64,000 nucleotides of DNA, from NCBI GenBank assembly GCA_918026815.1, contig CAKJVC010000006.1:1674001-1738000 (forward strand), given 5' to 3'. Under the pieces are notes generated by a model. The model was given only the letters and a program-made list of their open reading frames with translations, ran no database searches and was not told the origin of the DNA. Origin of the DNA: Chalara sp. BL73 (Eukaryota; Ascomycota; Leotiomycetes; Helotiales). The position numbers were made by a program, and so were the translations under genes. This document shows positions 55,077-64,000 of the stretch, in pieces (the first letter of the stretch is position 1; every line of letters starts with the position of its first letter).

Positions 55077-56963
55077 ATGATGGTTCCACAATTAGATGGT
55101 CAAGGGACCTCCACACTCCTCGAACGAGCCTCCATCTTAGCCACCAGGATCTTATCGTCAATTGCAAGTAAGACTACCATCACGGAGGCTAGCTCTACTA
55201 TCGAACCCTACACAATTGGATTGGCCGGCGTCGACACAGAACTGGACAATATTATTCGATCTGTATTGCTTGGGACTCTGGGAACACTGGCGATAGCAAT
55301 CCTTTTGATCAGGCTACAGCAGCTGGCCAAGGGACACATGCGGCATCTGCTAGTGATCCACGCTAATAATAGACAGCAAACATACTTCGCTCGGAACGAC
55401 TCAATATGGTGGCCATGGGTAAAGAGACATATCGTCTATGCCCCGCTGCTCAGAAAGCGCCACAACCGAGAGATTCGACTATCCTCCACTGTTAGTGTTG
55501 GCACAGTGCCAACGCGATTCCAAACTGCTCTCCTATCGCTCTATGTCCTGAGTAACCTCGCATACTGCATAATCTTAGACTACAGCGTAGCTAACAAATA
55601 TGCAATTCTTGCCGAACTTCGCGGGAGATCTGGTGTACTCGCTGTGGCCAACATAGTGCCTCTGATGATCCTCGCAGGCCGCAACAACCCTCTGATTGCG
55701 ATGCTTCAAATCAGCTTTGACACCTACAATCTTTTGCATCGGTGGATGGGGAGGATAGTAGTGATTGAGTCCATAGTTCATACGGCTGCTTGGATGGCCT
55801 CTCAAGTCGCCAGTGGCCAGTGGGATTCGGTTTGGGCGAAAATGAGCGCTCCCTACATGCTATGGGGCGGAGTGGGAGTAACAGCAGGTGTCCTAATGGG
55901 AGTCCTTAGTCCAAGCGCTGTCCGACATGCCTTTTACGAGACGTTTCTCACTATTCATATCCTGCTTGCTATCGCCACAGCTGTAGGCATCTATCTCCAT
56001 TGTAGCATCGGAAAGCTTCCTCCACTACCTTACGTCAAAGTTGCAGTTGCATTTTGGATTGCTGATCGTCTTTTTCGATTTTTCCGGATACTCCAACATA
56101 GTTTCTCTCGCCGCGGCTGGACAGACGCCGAGATTGTAGTTCTCCCAGGAGATGCTTGTCGAGTAACTGTTCGTCTCGCAGGTCGCATTCATATCAAACC
56201 TGGCACCCATGCCTACTTACGCTTCGCCCGACTCAATATATGGGAGTCTCATCCCTTCTCTATTGCTTGGAGCGAAGAATACGCCATTCCCCCAGTGTCC
56301 GCTTCTAGCACCGTTGAAAAAACCGAGGCTATAGAGGAGGTTGATCTGCGCAAGGCTTCAACGGGCACTTCCGTGTCCTTTGTCATTCATGCCCAAGCTG
56401 GTCTTACTCGGCGGCTCCTAAACTTCGCCACAGCCCATAAATGCGGCGGACTTTGTACCCCTACGCTATTCGAAGGTCCATATGCTGGCCACCACAGCCT
56501 AGATTCATACGGTCACACGGTCCTCTTTGCTGGCTCTAGTGGTATAACCTACCAAATTCCATATATTCGACGCTTGATAATCGGCAGTGAGGATGGCACC
56601 GTTGCAACTCGGCGTATTATACTTATTTGGGTCATTCGAGAAATGGAGCACCTACAGTGGGTGGATCCCTGGATGAGGACCCTTCTCCGCATGTCCGGGC
56701 AGAGCGGTATCTTTCACCCTAAGATTTTTGTGACAAAACCGAAAAGCGGCCTCAAAAACGCGGGCACGAGTGGCGCTCTCCAGATATTCTGTGGCCGGCC
56801 AAATATTGCTCATGTCCTCAACGAAGAAGTCAAACAACAAGTTGGCGCTATGTGTGTGACCGTTTGCGGCCCTGGTGGACTTGCGGATGATGTCCGCAGT
56901 GCAGTTAGAAATGTTCAGGATCTGGGCTCTGTGGACTTCATCGAAGAGAGTTTCACGTGGTGA
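55077..56963 (+). CDS. ferric/cupric reductase, FRE family
   Basis: 628-aa intronless plasma-membrane flavocytochrome that reduces Fe(III)/Cu(II) at the cell surface using NADPH. First membrane helix at about residues 60-82 (SVLLGTLGTLAIAILLIRL). The ferric-reductase membrane domain has two complete heme pairs: H221 and H235 (HRWMGRIVVIESIVH) and H294 and H308 (HILLAIATAVGIYLH), both H-x13-H. The FAD site is HPFSIAW (about 395). NADPH-site motifs are LFAGSSGITYQIPYIRRL and CGPGGLADDVRSAV near the C-terminus. The length is usual for the family. The next gene downstream is a CTR copper transporter with a homologous upstream region, so Cu(I) production for import is a likely role. No defects seen. 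Confidence 0.93.
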   Translation: MMVPQLDGQGTSTLLERASILATRILSSIASKTTITEASSTIEPYTIGLAGVDTELDNIIRSVLLGTLGTLAIAILLIRLQQLAKGHMRHLLVIHANNRQQTYFARNDSIWWPWVKRHIVYAPLLRKRHNREIRLSSTVSVGTVPTRFQTALLSLYVLSNLAYCIILDYSVANKYAILAELRGRSGVLAVANIVPLMILAGRNNPLIAMLQISFDTYNLLHRWMGRIVVIESIVHTAAWMASQVASGQWDSVWAKMSAPYMLWGGVGVTAGVLMGVLSPSAVRHAFYETFLTIHILLAIATAVGIYLHCSIGKLPPLPYVKVAVAFWIADRLFRFFRILQHSFSRRGWTDAEIVVLPGDACRVTVRLAGRIHIKPGTHAYLRFARLNIWESHPFSIAWSEEYAIPPVSASSTVEKTEAIEEVDLRKASTGTSVSFVIHAQAGLTRRLLNFATAHKCGGLCTPTLFEGPYAGHHSLDSYGHTVLFAGSSGITYQIPYIRRLIIGSEDGTVATRRIILIWVIREMEHLQWVDPWMRTLLRMSGQSGIFHPKIFVTKPKSGLKNAGTSGALQIFCGRPNIAHVLNEEVKQQVGAMCVTVCGPGGLADDVRSAVRNVQDLGSVDFIEESFTW

Positions 56964-58308
56964 TGACCTCTCATTCCCCGTGGACTGTGTATTTAATGAT
57001 TTTAGTTGTGTATTCTGCCTCTATTGGTTGAGTTGGGGTATAGTACGAGAACCTTTTGGGCTATTTTTTAATACTACTACTTTTTCATATGACAGATATA
57101 GAGACTAATAAAGTGACACGGGAAATGCAAAGGGATTGGTTTGGGTAATTTTTACATGTACTTGTGTAGCGACGAACGGGGGAGGAAGTTTAGCTATTCA
57201 CTTCAGCGTATGACCAGGTATTGATATATAGAATTGTAATTATAATGTTGAGACTTGAAGGGAATACTCCTTAACCAAATGCTCTATAGGATGAGATAAA
57301 GGGGTAAAAACACGACTACAAAAGCTAAAGTAGGTCAATAACCCTTTAGCTAGTCGAAGATTGATTCTTTGATCAGCCATCTCAGGCACAAACATCGAGA
57401 CCCAGGTTGTCAAGAGCTAGGGCAAAATTGCTGTAATTGGCATTCACAAAGCCGGATGAGATGCGAGCGCCGAACCTGCTTCCGCAATCGCAAAACACCA
57501 CTTGGTGTCGCGCTCTGCTGATCCGACCACGCGCTCATCAACCCGGATGTCCAGGTGTACAGTACCAGCTATGAAAGCCTTTTCCAGTAGTAGAATCGCC
57601 GCCAACCTGATCTATCAGTGGCTTCTGCATACTGTCCAGGAGTTTGTGGAGTAGGCAGCAGTGGAAAAGAGGGCTCAGAGGTAGTAAGGATGAGTTGGAG
57701 GACCATTATGCCTATAGAAAGCCAGTAATCTAGCACAAAACGGCTTGGAACAATTGTGCAGCGAAGCTGACTGAACCCTTTCGAGCAAGAAAAACCCCTT
57801 CATGAGGAATGCCAGAAACTCGGCTCTTTCCGGCTTAAAGATCGACGCCTTCTGGGGTCCTTGCCTGGTACCTCCTCGACCATTCGCTTATGCGCTCCCG
57901 TATTCGCAGAGGATGGGAAATACTTGGTGAGCAAGCCCTTGCGCCGTAGCTAAATAGAGGGATAACTTGCTGCGTTTTCAGGGATCTGTGTAGATGGGGT
58001 GTGAGGGTGTGGATTCGACGGGACTCAATGGTAGGCCAACCAGCTCCACTATTTCCAACTCCAACCTTAAATATCGTGCAAGCTGTATCGATACACGACG
58101 AGACAGAAGTTTCTATTTCTACAAAGGCAAAGATATAGGTACAGGGTCACCATCTGCAAAGGATCGGGATGTTTCTCGGGGGCTGCATGATTAATTGGCT
58201 CTGCACATTTCACGTACCACAGCACGCGAATCTTCAACGCCAACGCCAACGCCCATTTAGCTTGCCTTCGACAAGTCAGGGCTGAAAAAAAAAGGAAAAA
58301 AAAAAGGA
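56964..58308. other. intergenic region with a possible coding relic
   Basis: On the minus strand at about 57380-57600 a frame reads AGTVHLDIRVDERVVGSAER, then KWCFAIAEAGSA and, after a shift, SSGFVNANYSNFALALDNLG. It looks like a decayed coding sequence, which I cannot name. A/G runs at about 58285-58305 separate it from the duplicated promoter. Confidence 0.35.
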
Positions 58309-59175
58309 ATTTGCAACGTTCGCGGTGGCTAGGAGGTTAGGATTGCATTCCAGAGAGTATTGCCAGGGGGCTTAAGTCGTGAGATCAGCACCAACATTCC
58401 GCAAACACCAGCTTTCCCTTTTGTCCCCCACATTCTAGAGTAGCCTTTCTGTAGGAGCGGGCTGCTCCCGCAGTTAGTGTTGCTATCGAATGTCTGCTGG
58501 TACTTTGATGAGCGCGATGAGCAATAACTCCTACTCTCGAGCGTGGGGGAACACGAAAAAAGATAATTATTCTAGCTTACAAAGTTGGATTAGCATATCA
58601 TTTTACCTGGTGTTGAACTTGGATAATGCTGCTTCGTGGGTCAACCCTTTACTCCCAAAAGAGTAGCATTGCTTTCGGGCTTTACAATCATTTCCAGTAT
58701 TTTTCTACTAATTCTAGGGCAACTAAAGCCTTTTCTTTCCGCCTAACCTCCTTTTGTTCAGGGCAAATCCCTTGATTATCGCATCGCAAGTTGCTAGCGG
58801 ATGCGAGATATGTTGATACATATTTGATATATCCCGCCCTGACGCTATCCTATACGCGATAGCTGAGAACGCAAAACGGACCGTTACATTTAATTATAGT
58901 ATCGATCAGATCCATGTCACATTCCTAAGCTCTTACGTGGCGTTTCTTGTTTTATCAAAATGGGCAATACAGTCAATGAAAATAGCTGATTTACTTCATG
59001 TTTTCTTATCCCTCATAAATAGTAAAACCATTCCCGGACTGTTTTGCATCTCTGCTTCACTCTTGCGTCATCATACATTGTACCCGCATACTTGCATATT
59101 TCGTCTGCTGCACCGGCCTATCTACGACCATATCCAGACACAATCTTATACTACAGTTCTTCCACAGTACATCCT
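58309..59175 (+). promoter_or_regulatory. duplicated ~0.87-kb upstream segment, copy 2 (CTR promoter)
   Basis: Collinear with 54187-55060 at roughly 75-85% by eye. Conserved TCATAAATAGTAAA (about 59012), GTTTTGCA (59041) and CATACATTGTACCCGCAT. It ends about 165 bp before the CTR start, so the duplication covers the promoter and probably the 5' leader but not the coding region. Confidence 0.8.
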
Positions 59176-59341
59176 AGGTACAGGCATAGCTGCGGTACTT
59201 AATGAAATCCAAAGTGTTCATAGATACTTCTCGCTGTGTTGACTTTGCGCAGTTCTGTCAAGAGCTTCACTAAAGCAGAGACATTCTCAAGCCGTATTTC
59301 GCCAACGCTGCCATACTATCGTTGTGGGAACCTACTTCACA

Positions 59342-60118
59342 ATGTATATGTCAATGCCGCATAACGCCACTGGGGCAGTCGCCACAATGGGCACAGAAAG
59401 TCACAACATGACTGCGATGGCAATTTCAATGGGAAATGATAACTGCAAACTCTCGGTAAGACCTAAATTGGATGGACTGGGTATTTCCTTGGATTGTTTT
59501 CTAACTACAGCCAGATGCTGTTAAATTGGCATACCATAGACGCTTGCTTTTTAAATCCAATGTTTCACGTTCGGTCTTCCCTCGGCTTCGCTGCAGCTTG
59601 CTTAGGGTCTTTTTTTCTTGCTATTACCCTAGAATTCGTCCGGCGGATGCAGCGAACGTTTGATAGACATTTGCGATATAGGACGGAGCTCTATGGCCTT
59701 GAGAAGCAATACCTGGTAGCTGATGAGATAGGTGAGGAGTTACGTCGCAAATTTGGGACTGCAAGCGATACAAAGCATAAAACTAGAGGGTTGAGGATAA
59801 CCCGAAAAATAATGCTGAAGCAACTCGCCAGAGGGGCAATCCATACAGTCCAGTTCGGTTTGAGTTATTGTATCATGCTTCTTTTCATGTACAGTAATGG
59901 TGAGTAGCCCTTATTGTAAGTATATTTTGCCCCCTGTAACAAACGATATAGGCTATATCATAATTTCGATCCTTCTTGGCACGCTGGTTGCATTTAGTAG
60001 CTTTACTCGAGATACACTATATCAGCAAAACAATGGGTGAGTTCTATGTTAAGCTTGCGGCTTTACACAACTAAACTGATCTAGAAATGTGGAAGACAAA
60101 GATAAAAATTGCTGCTAG
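59342..60118 (+). CDS. CTR-type high-affinity copper transporter (four exons)
   Basis: 205 aa. Exons are 59342-59455, 59515-59899, 59952-60036 and 60085-60118, with introns of 59, 52 and 48 nt. The extracellular N-terminus is Met/His-rich (MYMSMPHN, TMGTESHNMTAMAISM). It is followed by SMLLNWHTIDACFL, the CTR signature before TM1 (FAAACLGSFFLAITLEF), and a cytoplasmic loop with basic residues. TM2 holds the M-x3-M copper path (IMLLFMYSNGY), and TM3 (IISILLGTLVAFSSF) has GxxxA instead of GxxxG. The fourth exon adds NVEDKDKNCC, giving the CC-type C-terminal copper-handoff motif. Reading through exon 3 would stop at 60040 and lose the Cys. It works with the reductase upstream to import Cu(I). 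Confidence 0.93.
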
Positions 60119-62466
60119 TTAGCCAATAACTATCGGATTTTCTATAATAGCGCTCTGCAGCTTACAGAGTGATTATCGCACTATACTGTTTTATATATTT
60201 CGCTCTGGAAATCTCGATGGAGTATCCTTTGTATAGGTATAAAGTGGGGCTATGATGGATAATATAACCATTTTGGACTCTTTTTCCACCTACTTTCTTG
60301 GGCCCAAGTACTTTAACAGGATAACTACTTTCCAAGGTGACAAAGCCTCATGCCACACCCCTATTTTGATCACTCTAGATAGTTGATTCTATTAGCTCCA
60401 CAATCAAACTCGTATGCCCTATTCTACAACCTATTCTGTGATACGATCACCTATAATCTATCCGTTTGACATCCTCCCTCCCCCTTCAAACCTGGGCGAT
60501 GAAGCTAGTAGTCTCAGAGTGATCTATGATGGAAGACATGATTCAGTAGATACGGTACGTAGACAAGAGTGGTGATCATGGAAGTCCGGTGGAGCAGAAT
60601 TGTTGGGAATTGTTGGAGTAGATCAGGTTACTTGTGGTGCTTTTGTCTCTCAACTTCAGGAGCGGTAGGTGTAGAGATTATATAGTAGACAACATGCTCT
60701 CTTGGCTATTCTATGCACTTGATGCACTTGAGAGTGCATGACTACAAATATCCAGGCCAGGCCAAGCCGCAGGGCCTGAAACCAACCCACTACTTCCAAT
60801 CGTTGAATGTGGCCACTCATGCTTCGCAACAGCCAAATTAGGAGTCCTAGAGATTTGGTTTAGACCACAGGTTCCACATCGTACTTGGACTCCGCCTTCA
60901 ACTTACCAGTTTGGCACTTATCCAAGCCCGCTGGCCGGGATTGGCTACGGTGTGTTGCTGCTGAACATGTACATACATGTCCTTCTGGGCTCTTGTTAGA
61001 ACGATGGATTCAGTTGCGCGATACTTAAGCTACAATAGATCAACGCAGCGCGACAACTGTACCCGTAGACATATCTTCGCACCATCCAGGAAACTACACG
61101 CGCTCGACGCGACTGACGTGTTGGATCGCGTAGGTCTTGACTGGGCACTCTGCAACGAGCACAAACTTTGAACGACATTGCCTGACGCATGCTGCGAGGG
61201 TTTGGGCCAAGATGTGCATTGATTCCGGATACAAGACATGGCACGAGGAACCAGAAGAACATTAGGGGGTTTTCGCGCTTTTTAAAGAACAGACGAGATC
61301 GTCTGACGCCTAAACGCGTGTACAATGCGAGGTCCTGTGACATACGCTGAGTATTGGATGCACTAATAGTAAGACTGTTAGTGTGCGACCTTTGCACCGG
61401 ACTACTGGTTAGTGTAGTCTGAGAAGCTTGCACCAGACTAGCAGTGTAGTCCGAGAAATGTACACTAAACCAATAGTGCATGCATTATCAATATAAACTA
61501 CAGTGTGCACTGGTAGTGTAGTTCATGGTGCGCACTATTGAGAGCGTTGGTCACTAGTTTGAATCATCTCGAGCTCGTCTAAGTTACGCTGAATCACCTA
61601 GCGTAGTTAAGAGCATCCTTTCGACAGAATCTAGCTCAGGTTAGCTTCAGTACTATACAACTAGGGTTAGGTGATAGACTTCTCGGATTGTTTCTTTCAG
61701 TCTTTTTCAAGACTATCGGAATCTGGTCAACCGATCTCTTCTTTTTAATCGATGCAAACAATAACGGACAGGGCATATGCACGAACCGACCCTTACACCC
61801 TGGTCAGCGGCAATCACCGTTAGATGCATCACTTAGAAGTGGTCTGTTCAGAGAGAGATCTGGGTGCAGTCAAGCAGCGGAAGACTGGCCCTCGTTAACA
61901 ACCGTTAGGAGACAAAGCAGTAGTCGAGGTTGAGTTTGGGACGCAAACCCGAACCATGAAATATAGCAGGCTTCACATCTGTGCAGCTGTCTGTCCGTAG
62001 GAGCACTTGGTTTCTCCCAGTCGTATTTAGCCATTGCATGAAGACACCGAGTCTGTCGGTAGGACCTGCAGTTCCCTTTTAGAAGAAGGAATTTCGGAAC
62101 CGGACATTGACATCACCAATAATGATTGACGAATCGTGTAGAGTTTTGAGGTGCTTTTCTATATCTTAAATGCTTATAGAAGCTGAAGCTGGAGGGAAGT
62201 AGACCCCTGAACAATATAGGAAACTATGCTAGGTTGATCATCTTTCAGCGTCAGATGAAGACCATTAAAATTGGCTTGTTAGTACTAATTATAGTCTATA
62301 CTCACTTTATAGCATCAAAAAGATCAAAACTATCTCTATTTTTTGCGAAGATATAAAAGTGCAAACCCGCTATCGAGGAGAACGCTAAGATCGGTTATAG
62401 TGACTCTTTGGCGCCGTACTGCCACCCGGCAGAGCGAAAACTTTCCGCTGCTTTGACCAGTTACCG
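60119..62466. other. gene-free stretch
   Basis: No recognisable gene. At 61395-61540 the words GTGTAGTC(T/C)GAGAA, CACCAGACTA and AGTGTAGT recur at about 37-bp intervals, and GTGCGCACTATTG/AATAGTGCATGC form short inverted pairs. ORFs at 60977-61481 overlap on opposite strands and show no domain. Confidence 0.45.
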
Positions 62467-62871
62467 TCATCTCCCGGCTCGCCAGGATCGCTGTGATCGA
62501 TATTTTCCCTTGCCGCCTTTCCCATCTTCGTTATGCAGAAGCGGCGGTGTTCTAGTATAATTCGGAAGCGTGGGTGGGTGTTCCAAGATGAAGGCGGCAC
62601 TACCTAATTCGATCGGTTCATCTGTGATGTAGTTAGCAAGGATTCCTTGCACTGCGCCAAAGAACTCAGCACACCCACCATAACTCCCAGGAGCTCTCGG
62701 TCCATAAGAACCAATAAGATTTGTCATCCAGAGTCTTACCATTACCCCTTTTTCAGTGCGTTTCACGCTCGGTCTCTCTTCTGCCGATATATGCTTGTAA
62801 TTCACAGATAGTGTGTGTGCCACAGAATGAAGTTCGTCATCGGTATCGTCATTAGAATCGCCTCTTTCCAA
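62467..62871 (-). other. uncharacterised ORF
   Basis: 134 codons without an ATG at its head. Acidic start (DSNDDTDDELHS), then VMVRLWMTNLIGSYGPRAPG, EFFGAVQGILANYITDEPIE and a Gly/Lys/Arg tail. Composition is coding-like. It could be the downstream part of the ORF at 62893-63150 after a frame break (the two are 21 nt apart). No family recognised. Confidence 0.3.
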
Positions 62872-62892
62872 TACCAGGCATGCTAGATATCA

Positions 62893-63150
62893 TCAGACAT
62901 CGGTGGCGAGAGCGGCAAGATGAATCTGAACACATGCCTCGACTTTCGACCAAATCATCTCTAGAAACTTGGGCATCTCCCATTCTCCATAATGCCGAGG
63001 GCATAGCACTGTAATTGACAAGTCGCTGAGATCGATTCGCACGTTCTCATCCAGGTGTCTGGATTGCCAGACGGTGAATTTAGTGGATGGCTTCCAAATC
63101 CTGCTCTTCCGTAGGTTCGGTGCATAAGGGACAAAAGTCAATGCGGTCAT
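62893..63150 (-). CDS. uncharacterised small protein or 5' part of a broken gene
   Basis: 85 aa from the ATG at 63150: MTALTFVPYAPNLRKSRIW, then FTVWQSRHLDENVRIDLSDL, SITVLCPRHYGEWEMPKFLE and VEACVQIHLAALATD. It reads like a globular fragment but matches no family I know. The stop is followed after 21 nt by a second open frame (62871-62467), suggesting one larger gene split by a shift or an unrecognised intron. Confidence 0.3.
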   Translation of the reverse strand: MTALTFVPYAPNLRKSRIWKPSTKFTVWQSRHLDENVRIDLSDLSITVLCPRHYGEWEMPKFLEMIWSKVEACVQIHLAALATDV

Positions 63151-63905
63151 CTTAAGAATAGAGTAAACGCAGCAAATCGCTTGTGAAATCCGATGGCTGG
63201 GCGTAGAATCCAGACTGCACAGAGCATAAAAGGGGAACCGGAGGCTTTTGTAGACTTGCTGTACTGCGTACTCTCAGGACAGGCTCTACAGTCTGCATCT
63301 GCCGTGCTGCCTTGCACTCCTTCCGTAAGAATGCCGCGATTCAAATCCAGAGCCTTACAGCAGCTGCTGGGTCTTGAAACACCACTGATATGCAGAAATT
63401 CCCCCCGCCACCATCTCTCAGCACATTTCAGCAGGCAGGAAAATAGGTTGCTCTAAAAGCCCTGCCCGTGCTAGCTTAACCAGCTGTCCCTCCCAGCTCT
63501 CCCTCGACCGTTCTAGCCGCCTGCTGCAATATCCACGCTATTGCCTAAATTTATCTCGTATAACCAGTCTCGAACTCGGGGGCCGTTTGCCAAATGGGGG
63601 GATCAAGGGTACCAAGCCTTCCCTGAACTGGCTGGGTGCTCATGTGCGCAGCAGACTCAGCCGTTGTCCGTCCTTCTGCTTCGCTTCTTCCCTGTGTTAC
63701 CGCATTGCGAAGCCAAGCTGGCTCGTTCCTTTCCCAAGCCATTGCTACTCAAGGAGGTCCCCTGCATCGCTGGCAACGTCTGCGTCCCGGTGCAAGAGCC
63801 ACATCGCACCTCTTGGTGATCAGTCGACTCGCCAGCGCTGGCAGAGTGACTCGTGGATCGCCTGGAGGATCCCAGGTACGTAGAAAATGGAGGATTTCGG
63901 TGGAG
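63151..63905. other. gene-free stretch
   Basis: C-rich, pyrimidine-rich plus strand (about 63480-63800) with overlapping ORFs on both strands, none recognisable. Probably the promoter and leader of a gene starting near 63906. Confidence 0.4.
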
Positions 63906-64000
63906 ATGACAGCTAAAGAGAAGAAAGAGAATGAACCCGCACCGGCGTCTCGAGTTGGCAGTACGTGCTGGACGTGTCGCAGACTGTCGGCGAGTCTGAA
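63906..64000 (+). CDS. 5' end of a possible Zn2Cys6 regulator (cut by the window edge)
   Basis: The ATG at 63906 opens MTAKEKKENEPAPASRVGS, then TCWTCRR, the usual start of a fungal zinc cluster (GCWTCRRRKVKC). The following residues (LSASL) depart from the consensus, so either an intron begins near GTCTGA at 63993 or the cluster is broken. Only 31 codons are visible. Confidence 0.35.
   Translation, partial: MTAKEKKENEPAPASRVGSTCWTCRRLSASL

Overview
This window is nuclear DNA from a filamentous ascomycete (Pezizomycotina). Evidence: many short introns of 43-113 nt with GTANNN donors and CTAAC-type branch sites, Zn(II)2Cys6 regulators, a fungal NACHT-ankyrin STAND gene, an NRPS-like reductase relic, NmrA/SDR/OYE-type oxidoreductases, and solo LTRs plus DNA transposons showing C-to-T decay. 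Family resemblances make me lean towards Leotiomycetes/Helotiales, but I cannot prove this from the sequence. Gene density is low, and broken genes are about as common as intact ones. This is typical accessory, repeat-rich fungal DNA.

Layout. 0.3-2.1 kb: Zn2Cys6 transcription factor. 2.1-4.4 kb: gene-poor, with two degenerate solo LTRs. 4.5-8.1 kb: a divergent pair, an FHA-domain protein kinase (-) and an unrecognised basic protein with two internal W/KHEE repeats (+). 8.6-9.1 kb: SRPK-like kinase relic. 10.36-13.77 kb: one complete Mutator-like element (110-bp TIRs, 9-bp TSD) whose spliced transposase has five in-frame stops. 15.5-17.1 kb: five-exon zinc-cluster regulator (-). 18.4-18.8 kb: small C2H2 protein. 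19.8-21.6 kb: repeats and two solo LTRs. 21.9-23.1 kb: six-exon GDSL/SGNH esterase (-). 25.2-26.9 kb: NB-ARC/TPR NLR relic. 27.5-28.3 kb: putative papain-fold NCQ protein. 28.9-29.6 kb: solo LTRs, one nested in another. 30.7-32.2 kb: frameshifted membrane-anchored beta-propeller lectin-like relic (-). 33.8-36.8 kb: NRPS-like A-T-R relic. 38.4-39.3 kb: SDR. 40.4-41.5 kb: frameshifted SDR. 42.3-42.7 kb: 5' stump of an Old Yellow Enzyme gene. 43.0-44.3 kb: NmrA-like gene (-). 45.0-45.7 kb: beta-lactamase-like relic cut by a solo LTR. 46.7-52.0 kb: large NACHT-ankyrin STAND gene with an in-frame TAG just after its P-loop. 53.0-53.6 kb: small secreted protein (-). 55.1-57.0 kb: ferric/cupric reductase. 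59.3-60.1 kb: CTR-type copper transporter. The window edge holds the start of a possible Zn2Cys6 gene.

Functional reading. The most coherent intact unit is the metal-uptake pair at 54-60 kb. A metalloreductase and a CTR copper importer lie in tandem, and each is preceded by a diverged copy of the same ~0.87-kb upstream segment, so a shared promoter may coordinate reduction and import. The 46.7-52 kb STAND gene and the 25-27 kb NLR relic are fungal NLR-type genes of the class used in self/non-self recognition. Between 30 and 45 kb lies a graveyard of secondary-metabolism-type enzymes broken by nonsense changes, frameshifts and LTR insertion. Several stops fit CpA-to-TpA change, consistent with RIP-like mutation. 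All intron models come from reading splice consensus and frame by eye.
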